A stretch of DNA of 12,296 nt from Chloroflexota bacterium (GTDB lineage: Bacteria; Chloroflexota; Limnocylindria; QHBO01): positions 1 through 12,296 of the forward strand of contig JADLBB010000127.1 of NCBI GenBank assembly GCA_020848055.1. Reading direction: 5' to 3'. The notes beneath the pieces are model-generated. The model did not search any database and had not been told where the DNA came from. It saw only the letters and a list, made by a program, of their open reading frames with translations. A program made the translations under genes and the position numbers. Positions 1 through 6,796 of the stretch are shown one piece after another; positions within the stretch are counted from its first letter, which is position 1, and each line of letters opens with the position of its first letter.

Positions 1-66
1 GCCACGGACGCCCGATTCCTCGAGGAGGTGGCCGCGCTGGTCGTGCCACTCCGCCCGCGCGCGTGA
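1..66 (+). CDS. 3' end of an unidentified gene (partial)
   Basis: An open frame enters from the left edge and ends at a TGA at 64-66, giving 21 residues that end in LVVPLRPRA. Nearly all third codon positions are G or C, as in the real genes nearby, and the gene would converge on the minus-strand cluster that ends at 101. The residues FLEEVAALVVPLRP look like the end of a helix and a closing strand, but this is too short to name a family. A 66-base stretch can be open in several frames in DNA this GC-rich (two minus-strand frames are also open here), so the call rests on codon bias and layout. Confidence 0.45.
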   Translation, partial: ATDARFLEEVAALVVPLRPRA

Positions 67-75
67 GGTCGGCGC

Positions 76-93
76 CGTCGCACCGACGCGACG
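76..93. terminator. Possible bidirectional hairpin between convergent genes
   Basis: CGTCGC (76-81) and GCGACG (88-93) are perfect 6-bp arms around a 6-nt loop, in the 34-base gap between the plus-strand gene ending at 66 and the minus-strand gene ending at 101. There is no T-tract on either side, so it would be an atypical terminator. The position between two converging genes is the main support. Confidence 0.3.
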
Positions 94-100
94 CGCGAGC

Positions 101-331
101 CTACAGCCTGACCACCGAGAACAGGTACCCGATGGCGTATGGGATTGCCAGGATGACCAGGATGACCAGCAGCACCAGGCCGGCGTAGAGGAACAGGCTC
201 AGGTCGGGCGGACCGACGCGCTCCGGCGGTGGTGTCAGCCGCTTCGGCAGGTGCGACGGCCGCTGTGGCGGTCGATGCTGGTAACGATGGGGTTCGGACA
301 GGTCCGGCATGCGCAGCTGCGGCCCGGGCAT
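101..331 (-). CDS. Small single-pass membrane protein (76 aa), unknown function
   Basis: The function is not recognised. The first 42 residues are polar and rich in proline, arginine and histidine (for example PPQRPSHLPKRLTPPPERVG). One strongly hydrophobic helix follows at about residues 44-71, with VLLVILVILAIPYAIGYLF at its centre, and the protein ends a few residues later with VVRL. This suggests a cytoplasmic N-terminal tail and one membrane anchor. The ATG at 331-329 lies 5 nt after the TAG of the transketolase-like gene, so it is probably co-transcribed and may be translated by re-initiation; a GGAA lies about 10 nt upstream. An internal ATG (residue 8) is an alternative start. The clear hydrophobic block and the position argue for a real gene, but small proteins in GC-rich DNA remain uncertain. 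Confidence 0.6.
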   Translation of the reverse strand: MPGPQLRMPDLSEPHRYQHRPPQRPSHLPKRLTPPPERVGPPDLSLFLYAGLVLLVILVILAIPYAIGYLFSVVRL

Positions 332-336
332 CGGTG

Positions 337-2730
337 CTAGTTCCGCCCCGCTCCGGGGTGGCCGCGTTCCACCGAGTCCACCAGCTCGCGCAACCGGCGC
401 GTGCGCTCGGCCCGATCGGCCACGTAACGCTCGATCGCCGCGAGGATGTGTCCGGGCCCCAGGTGCGCCTCGTCGATCACCTCGTCCACGCTGCCACCGG
501 TCCGCCAGCGATCATCCCAATCGGAACTGAGCGAGTACTCCTCGCTGATCGGCCCGTCCACCCAGTCGCGCATGAGCTTGTGCGCCCGGTTGGTGATGGC
601 CATCCCGTCCCAGCGATCTGCGGCGGAGCACAGCTCGTCGCGGTACGCGCCATCCTGAATCGCGAACAACTGCGGGCTGACGGCAGCCACGATGCGCACG
701 TTCAGGCCGCGGCGCTCGATCTCGGGCAGGACCTTGACCACGTTGGCGGTGCTCATGGTGCCCTGGACGTACACGGTGCCCGCGCAGGGCCGATCCGGGT
801 CGGCGCGGCGCAGGAAGTAGGCGCCCCGCGCGGCGGCCCGATGCGAATCCATGCCGAGCGCATCGCGGTCCGGGATCTCGATGGCCGGGCGGGTGAGATG
901 CAGCGCGACGATCGGCACGTCGGTGGCCAGCGCAGCGGCCAGCAGGACCGGCACCTCGTTGTACTCCCATGGATGCAGATCGATGACGTGGCCGGATGGG
1001 AACAGCTGCGTCACGCCGGTCGAGAAGATGCCGAAGTGGGTGCGCGAATCCTCCGCCGTCTCGGGCCCGGAATGGCCGGCGATCCACAGCACCTTGCCCA
1101 GCTTGAGGTTCGCGTCCTGCGCCAGCTGGCTGAAGAGGCGCATCGGACCGTACTTGAGATAACTGAACGAGCCGTAGGTGGAGCAGGCGGCCCAGAAGCC
1201 GTTGAAGGCAACGAACGGGTCGTCGGCCATGTTGACCGTGGCGATGCCGACGCTTATGCCGGCATTGGTGAACTCGGTGATCTCCTGGGGTAGCAGCGTG
1301 CCGCGCGGATTGGTGTCGCGGTTATACCAGCCCCAACCGGGCATGTCGCCGAAGCCCTTGGCGAAGCCGGCGATGTTGGTGGACTCGGCCAGGTCGGCGG
1401 AGCAGGCGATGACCAGCGGCCTGCCGTACTCGGCCCTCGCGAACGAGTTGACCCACGCGCCCCAGGCGGCCAGCGCGGCGCGGTTGGGCGCCTTCTCGCC
1501 GGGCTGCTTCCACATGGTCTCGGGGTAGGCGTCGGGGTCGGTGAAGCGCCGATCGGCGAAGATCGCCGCGCCGTGGCCGCCCAGGTTGAAACCCTCCGGG
1601 CGCTCGGGCACCGACGCGGCCAGGTCCGCCAGCCGATCGGTGATCCGGTCGACGACGTCGGTCCTACCGCTCAGGACGCCAAACGCGATCTCGAAGTTGT
1701 GGCGCGCCTGGGCCTCGCGTTCTGCGGCGTCGGCCGGTGCGGGCTGGTCCACCCCCGCGTACTCGACGCCGTGGCGCTCCATGAAGCCGCGGCGCACCTC
1801 CCAGAAGCCGGGAGAGTTCATGGCGTGCGGGGTCCCGTGGCTCTTGTTGTCATAGATGCCGTAACCGCGGCCCTTGCGGGTGCGGAACCACGCCATCGAC
1901 GGCACGCGCGCCGGGTTGTCGCCGTGCGCGGCCTCCAGCACGGCGCGGGTCACCGGACCCCAGTCGGAGCCGCTCTCGGTGCCGGTAATGCGCCAGCCAT
2001 ACGGCGCGAACCATTCGGCCGGGGTGCCGTGAACGACGGAGCTGATGGCCACGTCGTCGATACCGTAGTCGTTCCAGTCGATCAGGAACACCAGGTTGTC
2101 CAGGCCCAGGCCCCAGGCGCTGTTGCGGGTCTCGTGGCTGGCCCCCGGAGTCAGTCCGCCCTCGCCCTCGACCGCGAAGACCCGGACGTCACCGGCGCCG
2201 GCCAGGCGCAGCGCGGCGGCCTCGCCGGCGGCGGGCGGCATGCCATGGCCCGAGGGCCCCGTGTTGAACTTGAGGAAGAGGGTCTTGCCCTCCATCTCGG
2301 CGTGACCCGGCAGTCCACCGCGATGCCTGAAGGTGAGCAGGTCCTCCCAGGTCAGCGCCCAGCGGCCGCCATCGGGGAACGCGAAGCGCTCATCGCCGTC
2401 ACGCCGGTGGCGGGCCCGCAGGGCCTCGTTGAGCACGGCAAGCGTGGCGTACACCAGCGGCACGGTGTGGCCGGCCGACAGCACGAAGCGGTCGGCGAAC
2501 GGCAACCACGGCCGGCGGATGTCCCAGCGCATGGCGCCCGACAGCAACAGCGACACGAACAGGTGAACCTTCGAGCGTGAGCCGCCCGGATGACCGGACT
2601 GGCGGTAGTTGAGCGTGAGGTCGATGGCCTCGTCGATGACGTCCCTGAGCAGGTCCCAGTCTTCGAACGAGGCGCTCGCCCGCTCGTACAGGGCGTCGAT
2701 GTCGCGCGCGCCGGGCTGAATGGCGGTCAC
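337..2730 (-). CDS. Transketolase-family thiamine diphosphate enzyme, divergent and long (797 aa)
   Basis: This is a ThDP-dependent enzyme of the transketolase superfamily, expected to move two-carbon ketol units between sugars, though its substrate is not certain. Landmarks follow transketolase order: SGHPGG (His47), SAGHTVPLVYA (His88), TGPSGHG (His162), a ThDP/metal motif at 189-220, KSHGT (His298), CSADLAEST (about 443-451) opening the pyrimidine domain, TEF with Glu486 where the cofactor-activating glutamate sits, EDSRTH (His565), and a C-terminal domain from about 650. Typical transketolases are about 660 residues; this one is longer, close to phosphoketolase length, but lacks phosphoketolase signatures. 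The metal-binding GDG is GEG (Glu190, with Asn220 thirty residues on, the normal spacing). The GTG start overlaps the aminotransferase stop (GTGA), has no good ribosome site of its own, and is probably translationally coupled. Family membership is firm; exact activity is not. Confidence 0.88.
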   Translation of the reverse strand: MTAIQPGARDIDALYERASASFEDWDLLRDVIDEAIDLTLNYRQSGHPGGSRSKVHLFVSLLLSGAMRWDIRRPWLPFADRFVLSAGHTVPLVYATLAVLNEALRARHRRDGDERFAFPDGGRWALTWEDLLTFRHRGGLPGHAEMEGKTLFLKFNTGPSGHGMPPAAGEAAALRLAGAGDVRVFAVEGEGGLTPGASHETRNSAWGLGLDNLVFLIDWNDYGIDDVAISSVVHGTPAEWFAPYGWRITGTESGSDWGPVTRAVLEAAHGDNPARVPSMAWFRTRKGRGYGIYDNKSHGTPHAMNSPGFWEVRRGFMERHGVEYAGVDQPAPADAAEREAQARHNFEIAFGVLSGRTDVVDRITDRLADLAASVPERPEGFNLGGHGAAIFADRRFTDPDAYPETMWKQPGEKAPNRAALAAWGAWVNSFARAEYGRPLVIACSADLAESTNIAGFAKGFGDMPGWGWYNRDTNPRGTLLPQEITEFTNAGISVGIATVNMADDPFVAFNGFWAACSTYGSFSYLKYGPMRLFSQLAQDANLKLGKVLWIAGHSGPETAEDSRTHFGIFSTGVTQLFPSGHVIDLHPWEYNEVPVLLAAALATDVPIVALHLTRPAIEIPDRDALGMDSHRAAARGAYFLRRADPDRPCAGTVYVQGTMSTANVVKVLPEIERRGLNVRIVAAVSPQLFAIQDGAYRDELCSAADRWDGMAITNRAHKLMRDWVDGPISEEYSLSSDWDDRWRTGGSVDEVIDEAHLGPGHILAAIERYVADRAERTRRLRELVDSVERGHPGAGRN

Positions 2731-3935
2731 GGGCGAATCGACCCGGCACTCACCAGGTCACCGGTGCGCTCCAGGCGCGCCAGCGACTCGCCCACCCTCT
2801 CGATGGCCGCGAGCAGGTTCTCGCGCGAGTTGGCGTAGCTGAAGCGCAGGTGGCCCTCGCCATGCACGCCGAACGCGGTGCCGGACAGGCCGCACACGCC
2901 GGCGTCGTACAGCAGGTGGTCGGCGATCTGGTTGGAGGTCCGACCGAACGAGCTGATGTTGGGGAAGGTGTAGAACGCGCCGTGCGGCATGACGCAGGTG
3001 ACGCCGGGGATGGCGTTCAGGCCGTCCACCATCAACTGGCGGCGGGCGATGAACTCGGCACGCATGGCATCGGCGGCGTCCTGCGGACCGGTCAGTGCCT
3101 CGATGGCACCGTACTGCGCGAAGGCGTTCGTGCACGACACGCTGTTGATGACCAGGCGGCTGAAGGACGGCGCCAGCCACTCGGGCAGGACCCCGTATCC
3201 CAGTCGCCAGCCGGTCATGGCGAAGGTCTTGGAGAAGCCATCCAGGGTGATGGTCCGATCGGCCATGCCCGGCAGCGTGGCGATGGACAGCGGCTCGCCC
3301 GAGTACTGCAGGCGGCCGTAGATCTCGTCGGCAAGGACCACCAGGTCGTGCTCGAGGGCCAGTTCCGCCAGTCGGCGGATGTCCGCATCGGTCAGGATCG
3401 AGCCGGTCGGATTGTGCGGCGAGTTGATGACGAGCAGCTTCGTACGCGGCGTGATGAGCCCGGCGATCTCCTCGACGTCCATGCGGAAGTCGTTCGCCTC
3501 GCGCAGCGGCGCGGCGACCGGAGTGCCGCCGACGTAGCGGGCCATCGACTCGTAGATCGGGAAGCCCGGGTTGGGGTAGATGACCTCGTCGCCGTCGTCG
3601 ATCAGGGCCAGCATGGCGTAGAACATGATCGGCTTGGCGCCGGGCGTGACGACCACCTGCTCGGGCGACGCGTCGATTCCCTTCCAGCGCTTGACATCGG
3701 CGACGATGGCGTCGCGCAGCGGGGCGATGCCGGTGGCCGCGGTGTAGTGCGTCTGGCCGCCGTCCAGCAGGGCACTGGCCGCCGCCTCGGACACGTTGCG
3801 CGGCGTATCGAAGTCGGGCTCGCCGATCTCGAGATGAATGACATCGCGGCCGGTCGCCTCGAGCGCCCGGGCCCTGGCCGCCGCCTCGAAGGCGGTCTCG
3901 GTCCCGATCCGGTCCATGCGGCTGGCTAGCTTCAC
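2727..3935 (-). CDS. PLP-dependent class I/II aminotransferase (aspartate aminotransferase-like)
   Basis: This is a fold-type I aminotransferase that transfers an amino group between an amino acid and a 2-oxo acid using pyridoxal phosphate in the cytoplasm. With the start chosen here (402 aa), NSPHNPTG lies at 171-178, LADEIYG at 201-207 (Asp203 pairs with the PLP ring nitrogen), SKTFAMTGWRLGYG begins at 235 with Lys236 as the Schiff-base lysine, and LRFSYA supplies Arg364 for the substrate carboxylate. The length is normal for the AspB-like branch. The GTG at 3935-3933 is preferred over an upstream ATG at 3995 because a GGAGG lies 8 nt before it and the family's sequence begins there. The substrate cannot be read from sequence; aspartate, aromatic and alanine-type activities all occur in this group. 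The gene is first in the cluster with the transketolase-like enzyme, its TGA overlapping that gene's GTG. Confidence 0.93.
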   Translation of the reverse strand: MKLASRMDRIGTETAFEAAARARALEATGRDVIHLEIGEPDFDTPRNVSEAAASALLDGGQTHYTAATGIAPLRDAIVADVKRWKGIDASPEQVVVTPGAKPIMFYAMLALIDDGDEVIYPNPGFPIYESMARYVGGTPVAAPLREANDFRMDVEEIAGLITPRTKLLVINSPHNPTGSILTDADIRRLAELALEHDLVVLADEIYGRLQYSGEPLSIATLPGMADRTITLDGFSKTFAMTGWRLGYGVLPEWLAPSFSRLVINSVSCTNAFAQYGAIEALTGPQDAADAMRAEFIARRQLMVDGLNAIPGVTCVMPHGAFYTFPNISSFGRTSNQIADHLLYDAGVCGLSGTAFGVHGEGHLRFSYANSRENLLAAIERVGESLARLERTGDLVSAGSIRP

Positions 3936-3943
3936 TCTGGGTG

Positions 3944-3948
3944 CCTCC
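3944..3948 (-). promoter_or_regulatory. Shine-Dalgarno site that decides the aminotransferase start
   Basis: On the minus strand GGAGG is followed after 8 nt by the GTG at 3935-3933. The ATG at 3995, twenty codons further upstream, has no comparable site and would add a tail that does not look like the family. Confidence 0.7.
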
Positions 3949-3961
3949 ACTGCGTGGTCAC

Positions 3962-3967
3962 AGTGTA
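3962..3967 (-). promoter_or_regulatory. Candidate -10 box for the aminotransferase/transketolase operon
   Basis: TACACT on the minus strand matches the -10 consensus at four of six bases. It would place the transcription start near 3955, giving a leader of about 20 nt that contains the GGAGG site. No convincing -35 box is visible 16-18 nt further upstream, so this is a weak call. Confidence 0.3.
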
Positions 3968-3998
3968 CCGATGCCCCGCCTAAGCCGGCGGTCATGGC

Positions 3999-4026
3999 TG
4001 GACGCGAATTCCGGCGTTGCTATACT
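3999..4026 (+). promoter_or_regulatory. Candidate promoter for the Fe-S carrier gene
   Basis: TATACT at 4021-4026 matches the -10 consensus at five of six bases and stands out as AT-rich in GC-rich DNA. TGGACG at 3999-4004 matches the -35 consensus at four of six with a 16-nt spacer. Transcription would begin near 4033 and give a leader of about 50 nt. The site lies in the divergent gap shared with the aminotransferase operon, so one regulator could act on both. Confidence 0.5.
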
Positions 4027-4066
4027 TTCCGAAGCGACCCATTTCGATGCGCCCCGCGGCGCTCAC

Positions 4067-4071
4067 AGGAG
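4067..4071 (+). promoter_or_regulatory. Ribosome binding site of the Fe-S carrier gene
   Basis: AGGAG lies 12 nt before the ATG at 4084. The spacing is longer than usual; the second in-frame ATG at 4090 would be 18 nt away, so 4084 is preferred. Confidence 0.5.
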
Positions 4072-4083
4072 ACCGATACGACC

Positions 4084-4509
4084 ATGACGATGTCCGACAC
4101 TCCCCGCGAGCCGATCACCATGCTCGGCGGCGCCCCCACCGGCGAATTGCTCGTCTCGGTCACCGAGGCGGCCTCGAAGAAGATCATCGAGCTGCGAGAG
4201 CGCGAGGGCAAGGCCGATGCCAACCTCCGCCTCTTCGTCAAGAGCGGCGGCTGCTCCGGGTTCAGCTATGGTCTCGCCTTCGACACCAGGGTGAACGCGG
4301 GCGACCACATCGAGAACCACGGTGCGGTTGGCGTCGTCATCGACGAGTTCAGCCAGCAGTACATCGAGGGCTCGGAGATCGACTACGTGGACTCGCTCAT
4401 GGGCTCGGGCTTCGCGATCAACAACCCGAACGCCGTCAGCTCGTGCGCCTGCGGCTCGTCGTTCAACACCGATGGGTCACCGGGCCGCGCCGGTGGCTGC
4501 GCCCACTGA
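4084..4509 (+). CDS. A-type iron-sulfur cluster carrier (HesB/IscA/ErpA family)
   Basis: This is a 141-residue A-type carrier, which holds an iron-sulfur cluster and passes it to target proteins in the cytoplasm. The family core runs from about residue 22 (LLVSVTEAASKKIIEL) to 127. The three ligand cysteines are present: Cys57 in KSGGCSGFSYGL, and Cys121 and Cys123 in SSCACGSSF. The usual ending is CGCG or CTCG; CACG keeps both cysteines. About 20 residues precede the core, and a short glycine-rich tail ends in GGCAH with an extra Cys139, so the protein is longer than minimal IscA (about 107 aa). The start follows an AGGAG and drops an upstream in-frame extension that runs through the promoter. 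The many iron-sulfur sites in the nearby operon (oxidoreductase and Rieske protein) are possible clients, but that link is only inference. IscA cannot be told from ErpA by sequence here. Confidence 0.93.
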   Translation: MTMSDTPREPITMLGGAPTGELLVSVTEAASKKIIELREREGKADANLRLFVKSGGCSGFSYGLAFDTRVNAGDHIENHGAVGVVIDEFSQQYIEGSEIDYVDSLMGSGFAINNPNAVSSCACGSSFNTDGSPGRAGGCAH

Positions 4510-4541
4510 CCCTCCGGCCTTCGGCGCCTGATTGACCGCGT

Positions 4542-4565
4542 CGCGCCCACGATTGGGCCGGCGCG
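4542..4565 (+). terminator. Weak hairpin after the Fe-S carrier gene
   Basis: GCCCA (4545-4549) and TGGGC (4554-4558) pair around a CGAT loop. CGC at 4542-4544 can pair with GCG at 4563-4565 across a small bulge. There is no T-tract. It lies between the Fe-S carrier stop at 4509 and the next gene's promoter, where a terminator would be expected. Confidence 0.3.
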
Positions 4566-4593
4566 GTTCGCGGTATTCGGCGACCCGGCGCGT

Positions 4594-4618
4594 TGCTAAC
4601 ATGCTTGCGTGAGTAGCA
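4594..4618. repeat. Inverted repeat over the regulator's promoter and start
   Basis: TGCTA (4594-4598) and TAGCA (4614-4618) form 5-bp arms separated by 15 nt, so arm centres are 20 nt apart, about two DNA turns. They flank the -10 box and the GTG start. This is a plausible site for autorepression by a dimeric MarR-type protein, but the arms are short and could arise by chance. Confidence 0.3.
4597..4609 (+). promoter_or_regulatory. Leaderless promoter of the GbsR-like regulator
   Basis: TAACAT at 4597-4602 fits the -10 consensus at four of six bases and the TANNNT pattern common in leaderless promoters. Six bases later comes G4609, both the expected transcription start and the first base of the GTG start codon. 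No purine-rich ribosome site lies upstream, and an in-frame TAA at 4597-4599 rules out an earlier start. No strong -35 box is visible. Confidence 0.55.
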
Positions 4619-5334
4619 TATTTGCGGCGGGGGCTCGGACCGAGCCGGCCGAGGCCCTGCGCCGCTCCTTCGCGGTCGCCTGGGGCGAGATCGGTGCGGC
4701 CTGGGGCGTCGCGCCGTCCACGGCCGCCGTGCAGGGCTACCTGCTCGTGTCGGACGGACCCCTGTCCGAGCCGGAAGTGCGTCGCGCGCTCGGGATGAGC
4801 CACCGGGCCGCCAGCATGGCGCTGGCACAGTGCGAGGAATGGGGACTGGTCGAACGCGCCAGCCTGCCGCGCCGCTCCGGCCAACGCGGCCCTGCCGCCA
4901 CCGCCTGGACGATGGTGGGCGACCATTGGGAGTGGTTCCGGCGGGTCGCCATCGCGCGACAGCAGCGTGAGACGGCTCCGGCGCTGCCAGTCATCGAGCG
5001 CTGCGCGAACCAGGCGCATGCCGCGGCGGACGACCCCGAGATGCGACGGCTGGCCGAGCGGTTGGACGGCCTGCTCTCGTTCGTTCGCCGCTTCGAACGC
5101 GGCGTCGACATCATCGTGCGCGGGGACGCGCGATCCATCGAACGCCTGTTCGCCGCCCTGTACACGCTGGACGCCCCGACGGTCAGCCGCCTGTGGGCGC
5201 TGCTGGGTGACCTCGAGGCCGATGAGATGGCCAGGGCCATGGCCCTGCTCTCGGAGCTGCCGCCGGCCGCGGCCCGGCGCCTCATGGCGCTGGCCGATCA
5301 GCCAGTGCTGCGCCGGTTGATCGGCCTCGCCTGA
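4609..5334 (+). CDS. GbsR/MarR-type winged-helix transcriptional regulator
   Basis: This is a 241-residue DNA-binding regulator. Residues about 13-105 match the GbsR branch of MarR-like winged-helix proteins: an N-terminal helix (RRSFAVAWGEIGAAWG), then VQGYLLVSDGPLSEPEVRRA, the recognition helix in GMSHRAASMALAQCEEWGLV, and a basic wing, LPRRSGQRG, at 86-94. The C-terminal part (about 125-241) is helical and probably dimerising, with a tail longer than in typical GbsR of about 180 residues. The GTG start is fixed by a TAA four codons upstream and appears leaderless. It ends 10 nt from the convergent end of the aldolase-like gene. Its target and ligand cannot be read from sequence; known relatives respond to glycine betaine or choline, but no such transport or synthesis genes are here. 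Autoregulation is suggested by an inverted repeat at its own start. Confidence 0.8.
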   Translation: MSSIFAAGARTEPAEALRRSFAVAWGEIGAAWGVAPSTAAVQGYLLVSDGPLSEPEVRRALGMSHRAASMALAQCEEWGLVERASLPRRSGQRGPAATAWTMVGDHWEWFRRVAIARQQRETAPALPVIERCANQAHAAADDPEMRRLAERLDGLLSFVRRFERGVDIIVRGDARSIERLFAALYTLDAPTVSRLWALLGDLEADEMARAMALLSELPPAAARRLMALADQPVLRRLIGLA

Positions 5335-5344
5335 CCGCGCGTCG

Positions 5345-6796
5345 TCACTCGCCCGAGCCGTCGTCCTCGAACACCGCGGCGCCTGCCGTCACGGCCTCGC
5401 CGCCGGCTCCGCCCAGCAGCGCGGGCAGCGGCCATGCGACCGGCACGACGGTGATGTGCCGTTCCACCAGCCGACGAGTCCCGGCGATGTGCAGACGATC
5501 GAACAGCAGGTCGAACTTGGCGCGCAGGTTCCTGGCGATCTCGTCCCTTGCTTCGGCGGGCAGCGTCCACAGCTGGCGCTTGAACGGTCCGAGCGCCTTC
5601 TTGCGCGTCTTGTACGCGAACTGCTCGTCGGTCTCGCTCGCCTTGCGCTCATCCGCGCAGTTGGCGGCGCACCACGCCATCATCTCGGCGCGCAGGTCCG
5701 CGGGCAGGCCGCCGTCGTCGTACAGGATGTTCTGGAAGCCGGTTGCCAGGTGCACCTCGGCCGTGCCGTTGGCCGGGAAATGACCGAAGGCTTCATCGGG
5801 CAGCGTCGAGGCGCCGTGCTGCACGCAGCCTGCCAGGTGGTACTCCTCGCGCGCGACCGCCGACAGGCGGCGCAGCGCGTCGAAGTCGATGCTCACCTTC
5901 GCCACGCGGCCGTCGGGCAGGACGACTCCGCCATGCGACGTGCCGGTCTGGATGCTGACCTTGCTGATCGGCTCGAGGTCCGGCCCGATCAGGGCCAGGT
6001 AGCCATCCAGGTAGGCGCGCAACTCGCCCTCGGTCGAGTTGGCCTTGCCAACCTCCCCGATCTCGCCCCCGATGCTGATCGTGATGCCATCCGGCTGCAG
6101 CGATCGGACCAGGCGCGTCAGCTCAGCGGTGTTGGTGGCATTGACGCGCTGCTGGTCGGCATCGGTGGGCTGCGACAGGTCTACCAGGGTCGAGCTGTCG
6201 ATGTCGATGTTCAGGAATCCGGCGGCGATCGCCTCGCGCGTCAGGTCGCGCAGGCCTTCCATCTCGACAGCGGGGTCAGCGGACCACTTGGTGGCGTTGA
6301 ACTGGAAGTGGTCGCCCTGCAGGAACACCGGCGTCGACCAGCCCTCACGGAGCGCCGCGGCCAGGATGACCGCGGTGTACTCGGCCGGCCGCTGGTCGGT
6401 GTAGGCCATCTCGCTCTTGGCGATCTCGAAGATGACCGTTCCCGCGTCGCGTTCGAGCGCGGAGGCGAAGGCCTGCCGCGCGGTGAGGTACGCGCTGGCG
6501 CGGACGTTGATGGCGGGCACGGTGAAGTCGGTGGGCGGGATCTCCCCTCGGCCCCGGGCGCGGTACAGCTCGTGGATCGACGCGCTGCCGCAGCCGAGGG
6601 CCTGCGAGGCGCTCCATATGACCCAGCGCACCGCGTCGCGCAGCGCGGGGTCAGGGTTGAAGACGGCCTCGAAGGCCAGCTCGTCCATCAACTCGCCGCG
6701 CAGGACGGCCTCGTCGTGAATGGTCAGCCCGGCTTCGGAGATCGTGGCAACGCCCGTGAGCCGGGCACGCAGGTCATCGGCGGTGGCGATCGTCAT
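5345..6796 (-). CDS. fba: Class II (metal-dependent) fructose-bisphosphate aldolase-like protein, long form
   Basis: This 483-residue protein is expected to be a zinc-dependent aldolase that cleaves or forms fructose 1,6-bisphosphate in glycolysis/gluconeogenesis. Class II landmarks appear in order: GDHFQ with Asp162 and His163 (catalytic acid and metal ligand), IDIDSSTL (197-204), GGEIGEVG (Glu245, Glu248), TSHGG (His288, metal ligand), VQHGASTLP (His327, metal ligand) and VHLATGFQN (348-356) where family members usually have an N-x-x-T-x-x-Q strand. It is much longer than ordinary FbaA (about 280-360 aa), with roughly 90 extra residues at the N-terminus and over 100 at the C-terminus. A GatZ/KbaZ-like tagatose-bisphosphate aldolase role is the main alternative. 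The ATG at 6796 is the first start after an in-frame TAG, with a weak GGA site. It follows the bc-complex genes after 28 nt in the same direction, so may be the last gene of that operon. Confidence 0.78.
   Translation of the reverse strand: MTIATADDLRARLTGVATISEAGLTIHDEAVLRGELMDELAFEAVFNPDPALRDAVRWVIWSASQALGCGSASIHELYRARGRGEIPPTDFTVPAINVRASAYLTARQAFASALERDAGTVIFEIAKSEMAYTDQRPAEYTAVILAAALREGWSTPVFLQGDHFQFNATKWSADPAVEMEGLRDLTREAIAAGFLNIDIDSSTLVDLSQPTDADQQRVNATNTAELTRLVRSLQPDGITISIGGEIGEVGKANSTEGELRAYLDGYLALIGPDLEPISKVSIQTGTSHGGVVLPDGRVAKVSIDFDALRRLSAVAREEYHLAGCVQHGASTLPDEAFGHFPANGTAEVHLATGFQNILYDDGGLPADLRAEMMAWCAANCADERKASETDEQFAYKTRKKALGPFKRQLWTLPAEARDEIARNLRAKFDLLFDRLHIAGTRRLVERHITVVPVAWPLPALLGGAGGEAVTAGAAVFEDDGSGE

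Noticed and set aside
1573..2580. Long plus-strand open frame (335 codons) opposite the transketolase-like gene
   Set aside because: Its translation is low-complexity, rich in Gly, Arg, His and Val, with no family motif. It mirrors a well-conserved gene and is an expected effect of GC-rich codon bias.
337..2730. Phosphoketolase as identity of the 797-residue ThDP enzyme
   Set aside because: Only the length fits. The order and spacing of SGHPGG, SAGHTVP, the 30-residue metal motif, SADLAEST and EDSRTH follow transketolase.
3936..3995. Upstream ATG start (3995) for the aminotransferase
   Set aside because: It adds 20 residues with no family resemblance, lacks a ribosome site and would cover the probable promoter; the GTG at 3935 has a GGAGG 8 nt upstream.
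3838..4083. Upstream in-frame start (3838) for the Fe-S carrier
   Set aside because: It would overlap the divergent aminotransferase gene and run through the likely promoter; the added 82 residues do not resemble the family.
4601..4612. ATG at 4601 as start of the GbsR-like regulator
   Set aside because: It is out of frame and reaches a TGA within four codons.
5335..5344. Terminator between the regulator and the aldolase-like gene
   Set aside because: Only 10 bases separate the convergent stops and no hairpin with a T-tract is visible there or just inside the gene ends.
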